From Spongospora subterranea (taxonomy: Eukaryota; Endomyxa; Phytomyxea; Plasmodiophorida; Plasmodiophoridae), in the NCBI GenBank assembly GCA_900404475.1, contig OUQQ01000234.1, forward strand, positions 5,922 through 27,346: a DNA stretch of 21,425 bases. The letters are read 5' to 3'. Below the pieces are notes generated by a model. It was not told the origin of the DNA, made no database searches, and worked only from the letters and a program-made list of their open reading frames with translations. Both the position numbers and the translations under genes were made by a program. Below are positions 9,512 through 20,583 of this stretch, piece after piece; the first letter of the stretch is position 1, and each line of letters begins with the position of its first letter.

Positions 9512-11916
9512 ATGAACCAAGAGGAACAATCGGAGGGGTTTTTTGGCCAGGTTGTCCCATCTTCGAATAAAGCCAGGAGGAAGCACCAACGGGGGACGAG
9601 TTCAGAAGAAGTTTTACAGAATATCAAAGTAAATCGGTTGCAGCGATACAGGTTGTCGTGTAACTCTGTTTTGTGTTCAGCATATAGAACAAGAGAATGG
9701 CCTTATCCTAATCACTGACCCTGCAAACATCAGTTTATCCTGTACTGATGAGACTGTGCAAGTGAATGCATCGCTTATATTGAGAATACGACGCAGGACT
9801 AATACATTGTGTCGATCATAGCAACACTTAGGTCTTGAAGACGATGGAGGATGTATCGAGTTTAAATATGTGCTCTTTGATGTATCGGATGACCGTCTGG
9901 ACCATCTGTGCACTCAAATGAACTACCGTCTTTCTGAAGGATGCGGTCAAGCTATTTATGAGGTATGTAGGACGCGAATTCCAAATCTGTTGTCTTTTCA
10001 CGAAGTACTTCCGTTTAAACGTTTAGTCTGATTTGATTTTTACTCAGATTGGAATTAGAGATAACGGCGAGCCCACCGGGTTGAATAATTCCGAATTGAA
10101 ATCCTCTATCTGTACAATCCATTTGTTGTCTTCAATTTTGTCATGCGATTGCTTTCTGGTACATGTGCGACGAGGAATTTCTGGCAAAACAGCACAATTA
10201 CTTATCCGGCGGACGAGCCGCGAACAAATCAGAGATGACGTTCGCGTTTGCATTCTCGGCTTGTCTGGTGTGTAATTTTTCCAATCTTCGAGTCGAATGG
10301 TTATTTATGTCCAATAGGAAGTGGTAAAAGCTCTTTAGTTGGCGTAATTTCCAGCGGATCCTTAGATAATGGGAACGGGTCTGCTCGAACCAATGTGTTC
10401 AGACACCAGCATGAGTATCCCCGTCAATCGTTGATGTTTCAGCACTTTCGTTTCTGATGATAGATTCAACAGGCTGGTCAATGGTCGCACTTCATGTCTT
10501 GCTCGGCAAGTTATCGGATTTTCGCAGAATGGCAACATTTGCAATCATTCTTGTTTATCTCGAACAATGCAATCGGTTGTTAATGATAGTGCTCGATTAG
10601 TAACGCTCGTGGATCTTGCTGGGCTAAACTCTCGTTATGCCAAAATAACATTGGCCGGATTAGCGTCTCAGGTACTTTTTATGTCGATGTGTTTTTACCT
10701 CCATTCTCAATATACATTGTCTTTTGCCTTTCATGTGGTTTCGTTTTGTGTGCACCTTTGTTGCTTACAGATATTGGTCCTATAGGTTCCTGACTACTGT
10801 TGTGTTGCAATTTCCTCAGTGTGTGCCTTAGATGTTTTTGAGAAACACGTATCTTCCGTAAATCTTAGGTACGTACAACATGGCTTCAATGTGCGCCTCA
10901 AATATCAAGTTCCAATCAAAGTTGAATTTTCACAGTGTTCAATTGCGATTTCCGGTATACCTTGTATTGACTAAGGCGGATATTCTTCCTGATCAAAGCT
11001 CATTAGAAAAGTTGATCGCCACTATTTCATCTCTTGTTCCTCTTCCTATTGTTCTTATCAATGTATTTGCGCATTTTGCTGGTATCCGAAGTTTTGATTG
11101 AGGAAAACGGTGCAGGATGAGCAAGATCTTTCTCACGTGGTCGAATCTTGCCTTGCTTTAGAACAAATTCCTATATTTGTAACAAGTGCTGTCTCTGGCT
11201 ATGGTCTGGAAACCTTGAAAGACTTTATGATGAAACTCAGAAAGAGCTGCTCTTTTCAGGTAATGTGTGATATCTCTTTGCATGAGTGTCGATGGTTTAT
11301 CGAATTTAGGAATTACGCCATCAACCTGCTGAATTTACCTGCAATGAAGTTCATGTACTGCGAGGTCCAATTACCGTGTTAAGCGGCATAGTATTAACAG
11401 GTATATTTTCTGTTGGCCAAATCGTAAATTTTGGCCCCATGCCTGACAAGACATTTCGGTCGGGACGAATTGAATCGATTCATGTCCTAAGGGTCGCGAC
11501 CCAGTCCGCGAGGGCTGGTCAAGCGGCAAGCATTGTGCTCGCTGATGTTAGTAAGGATGAGGTTGTTTTCCACCGACAATCGTCTGCTCGACAATGTTTG
11601 AAGTTCTGGTCAGGTCCGTCGCGGTATCGCCGTCCTAGACACTTCCCTTCCCTGTCGCACGTGTTGTGAGTTTGTGGCAACCTTGAAAAGCAATAGTCCT
11701 GTTCAGCCTGGAATGCAATTTGTCGTTCACGTTGGCTCAGTTAGCCAGCTATGCTCTGTCTCTTCTGTCAGCGAAACCGGCGACACAATACGTTTGCGAT
11801 TTCAACAGCGTGCTGAATATGTACCTCTTGGTTCCCGGTTTATTTTCAGGGACACGAAGATCCAAGCATGCGGAATTGTTACTAATTGTATCCCAATAGA
11901 AGATCCGATTTTATAA
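9512..11916 (+). CDS. GTPBP1: GTPBP1/GTPBP2-type translational GTPase
   Basis: Eleven exons: 9512-9628, 9681-9761, 9822-9962, 10048-10267, 10318-10414, 10464-10671, 10786-10868, 10936-11062, 11116-11259, 11310-11561, 11614-11916. Together they encode 590 residues, close to animal GTPBP1 and GTPBP2. The family N-terminal region (residues about 75-140) leads into a GTPase domain. Its P-loop GLSGSGKS (184-191) is split by intron 4. The FRHQHE signature and an NGRTSC segment follow. G3 is DLAG (269-272), G4 is TKAD (328-331) and G5 is TSA (381-383). Beta-barrel domains II and III follow (VGQIVNFGP, the RIESIHVLR segment, VRRGIAVLD). Known relatives act on elongating or stalled ribosomes and in exosome-linked mRNA decay. 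The residue after DLAG is Leu, where EF-Tu-like enzymes have the catalytic His. Confidence 0.9.
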
Positions 11917-12230
11917 GCACAACTCTTTGTAAAAAAATATATTCGATTAGTTAATGAGACACGGCTTTGACGGATCCTGGTCTGTCCTGTACTGAATATC
12001 CCCGTACAGTGCCGCGATCTTATATCTCCGTGGGCTCTCAATGTGGTGCGAGTTTGTCACTGGAAGAGTGGAATCCGATACAATCACCTGGTACTGGTAG
12101 TGCCTGTCATGACCTGAGCCCATTCGATATTGGTATATCGGGGTTACTGTTATATTTTTGAAGCGGAACTTCTGGCCAGCGTCGTGAGATACGTTCTGTA
12201 TCACCAGAGCCGTTCAATCGGCATTATTTC
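11917..12230. other. Short intergenic region with an unexplained open frame
   Basis: The plus frame from 11958 to 12161 has no stop codons but starts without an ATG and could not be joined by splicing to the downstream helicase in the right frame. The helicase frame itself is open from 12162, without an ATG before 12231. The region probably holds the helicase promoter and 5' leader; an additional upstream exon of the helicase is possible. Confidence 0.4.
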
Positions 12231-15200
12231 ATGCCAAACGAACAATGGACTTGCTTATGTAGTTGTGAGAACGATGCGGATGCCACTGTCTGTGAGATAT
12301 GCGAAGAGCCCAGGCCTTCGCAAGTTCTCCCTGATCAACCTGCATCTGTTGGATGGAATTGCATGTTATGCAATAAATTAAACTCGTAATCGATTGGTTG
12401 CTACGCTGTTGACCTTCTAAGCTGTTATAGTATAGGTTTCACCTGAGGTATTGTTCATGCACCATCAGTGGTTACGACAATGGCAGCGTAATAGATTTTA
12501 GGCTGCATGCCGCGAAAAAAATGAAGACAAGGTAGGTAGCGTAATGTTTATCACGATCGTTTCCAACTTCTGTCGTTGTGGTAGTTCCCAAGACGATTCG
12601 CATTCGTCTGAAGAATACGATAGCGATGTTATAATTTGCGACGAATCGGTTGAAATGGTTCAATATCATGGATGTTCGTGTCTGATTCCCAATTTAGATC
12701 GAGCACGCCTTTACGTCTTATGAAAATGCCATGGATTTAGTTCCGATCCCTGCTCCCAGGCTGCTTCATGTCGATCTTTACGAGCATCAATCTACCGGGC
12801 TCGACTTTCTCATAAAATCAGAAATCAATCCCAAATATAGGGGTTCGATTTTGGCAGACGATATGGTACTTTCTCGGGCAACACCAATTGCTGGGGTTGA
12901 TCAATTTTCAGGGTCTTGGAAAGACTGTGCAAAGCATTGCTCTTATTTGTGCCAGGCCTGCTTCACATGACGATTTACAGGTCTGTTTTATGGTGTTGCC
13001 TATGTACTGCCCCATCAGATTCTCATTGTCATTTCAGCATTGCGTTAAAACAACCTTGATTATATGCCCTGTGGCACTCGCAGACCAATGGAAAGAAGAA
13101 CTCGACAATTTCTGTAACTCTTGCGTATCTGCGTTCAATTATTCGATCTGACACTGATTATAGGCCCTCGTTTGCGGAGCAAAATATTCCATGGACCTAA
13201 TCGCAACGAAGATCTCAAGCTTACTGTTGATCGTTTTGATTGTGTATTTATACCGCTGGAATCTACCTTCTCTTTCTTCGTGTGCTCATTTTGCTGTGTA
13301 GGTCATCACCACATATCCTGTTATTCAATCCGAATCTAGATATGCCAAAAAATCGTTGCTCTTAAATACGTTCTGGTTTCGTGTTATTCTCGACGAGGTA
13401 CTAAAATGATAATTGCTAATGGGAATTGTTATTTATTCTGTCATTGAGCGTTAGGCGCACGTTATCAAGAACCACCTGACAATTTGTGCGAAGTCAATTT
13501 ACGAATTAAAAGCAATGTATCGCTTATGTCTGACCGGAACACCTGTGCAGAGTACAGATTTGCCTCTGATTGTGTTTCTAATTCTTTAACATGCGCTTCA
13601 TAGATTCGATGAAGGATCTTGGCTCTTTATTCAGGTTTTTAAATATTAAACCTTGGTGTTTGCCGAAGTACTTCAACAAAATCGAGAGGGTTAGCACTCC
13701 AAATTCTTATTAGTTTTATTCATTCAGCTATTTTTTGCCTATAGGAAATCAAGAATTTTCAGCGAAACAACAACGAAAAGGGCGCCGCCCGAAAATGGGC
13801 TCCAGGTATTGAAACAATTACTCGTACATTTGCGACCTTATCTTGCCAACGCAGTCGCATTCCTGCTACGGTCACTTCTGTTGCGGCGTAAGAAAACTAA
13901 TGTAATTTTGCATTTTGATTCATTCCAGGCAGATTGTAAATTCTTATCAGATCCTAAAAAATTTGCCGGAAAAGACGGTATCGACACTCATCGAAGAATT
14001 CAGTCCGGAGGAGTTGGAAATATACGCTGCGGTGGAAGCCCAGTCCATAGTAAAATTCAACAAAATGTTAAAGGTGATTTGACTTTTGGATTGTTTGTCA
14101 TGTGGCTAATCTTAGTTTTTCAGGAAAATACTATTATCCAAAACCAGTGCACCCTACTTGTGATGTTATTAAGGTTACGACAGTGCTGTTGCCATCCGCA
14201 CCTGCTGCCAGCCAGTGAAACGTCGGCTCTCAAGCTCACAACGTCATCACAAGAATCGCCCAAGCTCTCCCAAGTACGTGTTTGTCACGACTCTCTAGGC
14301 TTCACTGATGAGATTCTGCCTAAGGTTGCGTTGAAAAGGGTTTCTTTGATTGAGGACGGTCAGTTGGCGTCGCAAGAATGTGGCATCTGCCTTGACGCAG
14401 CACTCCCGTCACCTGTTGTTGCGAGTTGCTGCGGTCAAGTATCATGTGACGACTGTTTTAAACATGCGATAGAGGTAAACGTTTTCGCTCTGCTTGATTC
14501 GTACCTTGAGTTGATGTAGACAAGCCACTCCTGTCCCTTTTGCCGTGCTGAACAAGAGGAAGTGCTATTGGTGCCACTGTTGGTTGTAGCGAATTTGTTA
14601 AACCGGTCGAGCGAGATGAATGATGTATTAGAGCTACATGAGTTAACTACGAAAGCATCAAACATCGTGTGTAGCACAAAAATGAACAAGTATATCATCA
14701 TCGTGTAGCGGTTTTTTCAGTGTTCATATTTTCATGACAGGCTGATAAAGCTATTATCGGAAACAAGGGATGAAGATCCTAGCGACAAGACGATAGTATT
14801 CAGCCAGTTTACATCATTTCTCGACCTAATCACACCTCATCTGTTGGAGCATAAGTTCAAAATTCTTCGGTGTGCTTGACCATCGTTGGATGACTATTTT
14901 TTCGATTCCTTACCAATTTTCTCAGTTATGATGGAACATTAAATCGGGCTCAAAAGACTATTGTTTTGAAAAAGTTTCGAGAAGATACATCATGTACGGT
15001 ACTTCTTGCGTCGTTGAAATGCGCATCATTGGGTTTAAATCTTGTGTGCGCCCGGCGAGTTATCCTTCTCGACGTCTGGTAATGGCGTAGTTTTGGATAT
15101 CTGTGCATCTTCCTGTACTGATTTGATGATTAGGTGGAATCCGGCCGTTGAAGATCAGGCATTCGACAGGGTTCATCGTCTTGGCCAAAAAAGACATGTT

Positions 15201-15443
15201 TACATTACTAGAATCACCATCGCGAATTCTATTGAACAACGAATTATCGAGCTGCAAGAAAGTAAGAGGAAACTGGCCCAAGCGGTACTCGGTGAAGGTA
15301 ACCGTTTTTCTATAATCAAAAAATCATGTTGTCATTCCCTGTTTTGCGTTGCAGGGGAATTTAAAGTTCCGGCCCAAGTGCGCCTTACCATCGCCGATTT
15401 TAAGAAGCTTTTTACCTCGTCACTACAATCGATGCCACATTGA
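12231..15443 (+). CDS. Rad5/HLTF-type SNF2 ATPase with RING and RanBP2 zinc fingers
   Basis: Nineteen exons: 12231-12385, 12436-12531, 12585-12648, 12698-12865, 12912-12980, 13038-13113, 13164-13243, 13302-13397, 13455-13551, 13604-13689, 13745-13805, 13855-13901, 13951-14073, 14124-14474, 14520-14689, 14741-14869, 14926-15078, 15134-15297, 15355-15443; 757 residues. Two RanBP2-like fingers lie at the N-terminus (W6...C24, W42...C60). SNF2 motifs follow: DDMGLGKT (159-166), TLIICPVALADQW, DE|AH (267-270, split by an intron), TGTPVQN, LLLRRKK. A RING (about 492-531) sits between the helicase lobes. Lobe 2 ends with IVFSQFTSFLD, ASLGLNL and DRVHRLGQ. This order is that of Rad5, Rad16 and HLTF, chromatin or replication-fork ATPases that ubiquitinate PCNA or other targets. 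No HIRAN domain was seen. A further 51-nt stretch in exon 14 may be an optional intron. Confidence 0.88.
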
Positions 15444-16499
15444 ACTAACACGTTGTTTATCCTTTAATGAAGATGCTATGATTAAGTTATGAATCTGTCG
15501 ATATCGATCTTTGCGTGGATTTGTCTGCTCTTGAAGAGTAGACTTAGCGAAAGTTGACGGTAAATTAGACAGGTTTATATTTCTCTGGATCTGTTGGCTT
15601 TCTAACGGCCGAGCAATCTGTGCTGTATTTCCTTGATTGGTGACTTTTTCGTACCGCTATGCGAGAGGGTGATTTTTCGAAAACTGAATCCGAGAACATC
15701 GCGACCGAACTTAGGACTTTAAAACAGAGATTGTTGCAGCGGATCGGCACTCGCTGCCCACATCTATTATAAGTACCGAGCCCGTATGGGCTCATTTCAT
15801 CCTGCCCAATGTTGGCAAACTTTCCATAACCGTGCTTGGCATGGCGACGTCAATGGCGTCTTGTTGCTGTCTAAAGCGGTTATTACACATTGTAATCAAT
15901 AATGGTAGCCCGTCGCCTCTGGTGAATGGCGTCACCGCCAACACGGGCAAGTTTTTGGCATGCATCATGAACCGAAGGCCGGAACGCGCCTACAAAGCGC
16001 CTCGATCGAAGAAAAAAAAAAGCGTCGTCCAGGAGGACGATGCGACGCAGTTAAGTTATTCCGACCACTCTTGTCTTGTGAGATATTTCAAAGAGAGGCA
16101 ATGCGGATGGAGAGAGGAGCAGAGTAAAGCGCGTTTCGATATTCAGTCAGGTGGCATCTGATACGAGAAACCTGTGAGCGAATAGTAGAAACCAGTGAAC
16201 CTCTGATTGGATGACACTCAGCATTATCACGCCGACTAGACGGTGCCAAGCAATCACGAAATAAGGTACTGTCGTGTGTCAAGTCATCAGCCTCAATATG
16301 AGAGAACAGCTTACGAGAACTTGTATATTTTCCATATCCGTTTCGTCATGAACCTGCACATTCAGGACATCACCCACTGACATGGTAGGACATGGTGCAG
16401 CCCTTTTTGTCGCTCCGGCTGACAGAGAACTGAGAAACGTTGGCACTGTGGCTGTGGCACGGTAGTGTAGGCCACTTTTATCAGTCCCAATTGCCAGGG
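15444..16499. other. Interval between helicase and PSAT genes; fragments only
   Basis: No intact gene was found. The first half contains a possible broken gene (listed separately). At 15905-16161 two overlapping frames are open: one Lys-rich and basic, the other beginning at ATG 15960. Neither resembles a known family. A run of ten A bases falls at about 16012-16021. The last 340 bases before 16500 presumably include the promoter of the aminotransferase gene. Confidence 0.4.
15555..15902 (+). pseudogene. Possible decayed coding region
   Basis: One frame reads as protein from about 15555 (LTAEQSVLYFLDW, an in-frame TGA, then LFRTAMREGDFSK and a helix-like LRTLKQRLLQRI). About position 15750 the protein-like reading moves to another frame (HIYYKYRARMGSFHPAQCW, then AWHGDVNGVLLLSK) and ends at a TAA at 15900-15902. 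One stop plus one frameshift would explain both parts as a single former gene, perhaps helical or ankyrin-like near the end. No GT..AG pair of normal size removes either lesion. Family unknown; random open frames are the alternative. Confidence 0.3.
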
Positions 16500-18000
16500 A
16501 TGGAGGGAAAACTGGCCCATCATCATTGCCGAGATAACTTTACTGCTGGGCCGGCTCAATTGCCAGCGTCGGTTTTGCAGACTGCCGCCAAGGCCATGAT
16601 CGACGTCACCGACGGCAAGGGCATTTCCATAGCAGAGCTCGGGCACAGGACGTCGCTTTACGAAGGTGGGTTGATGGCTGTTCTGGCGCAATTTTGTTTT
16701 CTTACTCTTGACGCATTCAGAAATTCACAAAAACACTAGTGATGATATTGCTTCTTTACTTCAAATGTTGGTGCGATTTTGTATTCAGCTCTGCAATGTC
16801 ATCATTCATATAAGGCAGACCTCCAACACATTCTGTGTTGTTCATGGCCGCTGGAGGGTCGGCTCAGTTTTCAGCTGTTCCAATGAATTTGTTACGTTCT
16901 CAGGGTAGTTCTTGGTCGCCGCCATCAAATTTCACAACGTTGATGGTGCCCTTTTTCGTCTTATAGACGACGTAGCCGATTATATTGTTACTGGATCCTG
17001 GTCCCAAAAAGCATCAGTTGAGGCGGCCAAATATTGCAATGTTAATGTCATATTTAATGGTCGAAGCTCCGGATATACTGAAATTCCACGAGTCGGTCTC
17101 GAAACTACCCCGAACGCTGCTTATCTATATTTTTGTGCAAACGAAACGGTTGATGGTCAGTCCGCCTGTGTGAGAAAACAATTGCACTTGTAATGTTTCT
17201 TCCAGGGACCGAATTTCACGCACCGCCATCATGCCCGCCCAACGTTCCTCTTGTTGGTGATTATTCTTCAACGCTGATGTCCCGAACAATACCGCCAGAA
17301 GAATTCTCAAAATTTGCGGTTATTTTTGCTGGAGCTCAGAAAAATATGGGCCCTCCTGGGGTTTGCATAGTCATTGTTCGGGTAATGCCAGCTAATGCCT
17401 TTTGTCGGATCGGTTTTGATTCAGTATATCCAGAACGATGTTATCGGACGGGCGCTCCCCATAACTCCTTTGATGCTGGACTATCGAACCTTCAAATCCT
17501 CCAAATCTCTTTACAATACTCCTCCATCAATAAGGTTTTGGTACTTGATGTTCGCTATTGCTGTGAATTTAACTTCGCAGTGTAATAGCATATACATAGT
17601 GGGCTTAATGATGCAATGGATTCGATCCCAAGGCGGCCTACAGGCTATGGAAAAGTTGAATAATGACAAGGCCGAATTGCTGTACCGAACAATTGATAAC
17701 TCGCGTATGTTCAGGTTAGGTTAATTTGTTTTTCTTTTAATCATTTAATAATCAATTTTCAGCTGTTCAATCAAACCCGGCACTCGAAGTCGTTCAACAG
17801 CAGTTTTCAAACTGATTCAAGATCCGGATAATCTTCTTTTGAAGAAGTTTTTAACCGAGGCCGAAGAACAAAGTATTATCGGGTTAGCGGGACACCGATC
17901 TGTTGGAGGTCTACGAGCTGCATTATACAACGCAGTGTCTCTGGACAGCGTTCAGCGTCTCGCCAACTTTATCGTGGAATTCGAACTCCGTCACCAATAG
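16500..18000 (+). CDS. PSAT1: Phosphoserine aminotransferase (PSAT/SerC)
   Basis: Exons are 16500-16665, 16721-16766, 16819-16904, 16967-17155, 17206-17381, 17425-17534, 17589-17714 and 17763-18000; 378 residues, against about 370 in animals. It catalyses the second step of serine synthesis: 3-phosphohydroxypyruvate plus glutamate to phosphoserine plus 2-oxoglutarate, with PLP. Family signatures in order: [10 protein letters not shown] near the N-terminus, a LGHRTS segment, [48 protein letters not shown] carrying the PLP lysine (residue 208), SLYNTPPS, and [16 protein letters not shown] near the C-terminus. All key segments are intact. There is no clear organelle-targeting leader, so it is probably cytosolic. 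The intron at 17535-17588 uses a GTTTTG donor and is stop-free in frame. Confidence 0.95.
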
Positions 18001-20583
18001 CTATTATCGAAATACACGCTTCGTGAGCATCGCTTTTTCACAACTTTTTCCGGTGTCTCCTTGTATGAAGGAGATCTTACCCGATCAACTCAAAATTGTC
18101 ATATCGCCATGATATAATGAATCTGATGATTGCTGATATGGCACTGGTCTTTTCTCTAAGTCTCAGCTGCATAGTCGGAATCTGGTCTAATTTTTATAAG
18201 GTATTCGTATTGAGCGACAACCGATTTCGGGATACTCTCCTTATTTATAAATGCCATATTTAAGTGACCAAGCTGGTCCCGTGTTAACCGGTTTGTTTCT
18301 ATTCCCGTTGTCGAGTTTCAAACGAACTGATGCTGTACACGGACGCTACAGAAAATAATCAATGTCTTATACATTGTTGCTTATACTCTCTCATATTCTG
18401 GTCAATTGCAAACCAATAGTTCCATCAACACTATAGTCAAGACTCCATATTGATCCGGCCATCTTTTGAGACAGATTTATGCCCAGAAAAGTAATCACAA
18501 CAGGTTATTCCAGATTTTACAATCATCTGCAAACTGTTGATTGTTCCCAGTCTTTCTAACCCTGACCCGTTTCATCTGCAACAGACCTCTGTGACCACCA
18601 TTTGATGTGCTTTGCAAACCTTTCAAGTATTTCTCTTTCAACTTACGAAATTTCCTATCGCCTCGGGCATACAAACAAACATATTTCAAAACGTTGTCAA
18701 AATGAAAATCAACGAATGACAGTCATGAATGATTATCGCCATGTACGCGGAAATGTTACAATTGGGACTTTGTGGAGTAATGGCGTACAGTATGCATGAC
18801 CGACATCGTCCCTAGTCAGTATGTCCATACGCCCAGTCGATGCTTGACTCCCGTTCATGTTACACAGGCAACACGCTGTCTGATTTTTCGGAATATCGTC
18901 ATGTTCGACTCAACTTGCGAGTCGAAAATGACCGAACTGGTACACGCGACTGATTGAGGATCATCAACAGTGCAACGATACATGGGCCCTGATCTGTGAC
19001 GCACACTGGACGGGTTGTTGACATTGTCAGATTAACGTTATTCAACGACGAATTCGTTCCACGATCCTCGTTGATTATTCCTCATTCTTCAAAAGAGTGT
19101 TTGGGAATATGTTTACAACTGTGGTGGATGTCGTTGTGTTGAGAACGTTTTAGAAAGCCCCTTGGAAGCACAATCCAACGTGGGCTGCTTATATATATAT
19201 ATGCAATCAGTGTATTGGACGATGACGACACTGATTTGAGGTCGAACCATCAAGCCGCTCAATGCGTGATATGAGTCATTTAGAATTTGCCCAAAGGCGC
19301 AAGCGCTGCTTTTGCTTCTCCTCGCTGGAGGCTTTCAAATGAGCTTGTGATTCCCGAGTTCCAGTTGGGCAAAGACAGCGAACTTCCGAGATTCCAGTAG
19401 ATTTTGATTTAAAAAAAGTTCGGACCAGCAACAACTTCTGCTGCGCATCTGGTTGGATCACCACAAATCTCGAGAAGGCTGTTGCCTTGGCCTGCTGGGA
19501 TTTTTGCATCGCATGGTTCTGTTGGAAGGCCACCAGTGAGGCGTTGAACTCATGTGATCAGTTTGCATGCTCACTTGGCTAACTTTGACAAGTTAGCTTG
19601 TCTTTCACCGGTCAAATACTGCAATACAGCAACTCTTATGTTTGTAAACACAGCACGTAAGAAGTTATTCGAGGTTGTCGTTCAGCTTAATGTCGCGGGG
19701 TTTACGTAGAATGATTAAATCACACGATCCCTCATTACAACAGTTCTCGCTTAAACTTGAGCGCTGGTTCCAAACGTGATTGTTTCGATAGCAACCATGA
19801 TATACTAGAGCTTTGATTTGGCTGGATTTGACTACAGTTGTGGCGATGCTCTAAAACATCACGAGAGGTGGAAGGCGTGCCTCTGGTTAAAGACTTATAA
19901 AATTGGTTCACGTCGAAAACTCACTTCTATTCCTTCATCGTAAGTATGAGGTTCGCTGTCAGAATCTGAGGATACGCATCTGATTGCTAGGCCGTTTACC
20001 AGAGGGAAATCAATGAAAACTCCTAAGAATACTCAACTGATATGTCCTTTACTAAAAGAAAATCAAAGGAAGCTCCAACTTCTCAAACCAGCGAATCGAC
20101 CAGTTTTAGTGACAACAACTGCAAGCGCTCACTGGTGGCAAACTCCGTTTGAGCGCTAAGCTCGTTATGATGTAGGTTTGGATAGCGCCAAGCTTGAGGG
20201 ACCTATTTTCTCGCGATGCCATTGCTGGACGTTGACTCCATCAAACATTTGATCGAAAAGAATTCGTTTAAGAAGTTGCAATGATAGAGTCGAGACCGTT
20301 GACAAAAAAAAATGGTTAGTGACAGGTCGGTTGGTCAATCAGCAGATATGTGGGGGATATAATGAATCAAAAGTGCAGTATGTCCAATATTACAGCAATT
20401 ACAAATTACTGTCTGTTATTTTATTGGGTAGGCTGGACAGGGTTGTCGACGTTCCGTTGAGCGACGATTCTATTTTCGACCAAACGTCTCGAAGCACTCG
20501 ATAACATCCATCACTCTGTTTAGAACACAGTGTCATCTCACCGAGTGATTGTCCGAGCAAATTTTCGGGAAGGCGATTATTGC
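18001..20583. other. Gene-poor 2.6 kb stretch
   Basis: No open frame on either strand has convincing coding character or a family signature. The longest candidate is a Gln/Lys-rich minus frame at 19276-19533 (85 codons), which resembles nothing recognised. Small plus frames start at ATG 20013 (48 codons) and ATG 20217 (about 22 codons). A short TA dinucleotide run is at about 19190-19202. The position next to a decayed retroelement suggests old transposon-derived DNA, possibly including its 3' LTR, but no LTR pair could be identified by eye. Confidence 0.5.

Noticed and set aside
11958..12161. Open frame upstream of the helicase as an extra first exon.
   Set aside because: It has no ATG, and its only usable donors have the wrong phase for the acceptors before the first zinc finger.
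13806..13854. Apparent frameshift in the SNF2 gene near 13805, because the plus frame continues as VLKQLLVHLRPYL.
   Set aside because: This stretch is a 49-nt intron (GTATTG...CGCAG). Removing it restores one frame, running from RKWAP to AFLLRSLLLRRKK, so no frameshift is needed.
16362..16691. Minus-strand frame of 109 codons opposite PSAT exon 1.
   Set aside because: It overlaps an exon with clear PSAT motifs and shows no family signature of its own.
19276..19533. Gln/Lys-rich minus frame as a possible gag fragment.
   Set aside because: Composition alone does not identify gag, and no zinc knuckle or other retroelement motif is next to it.
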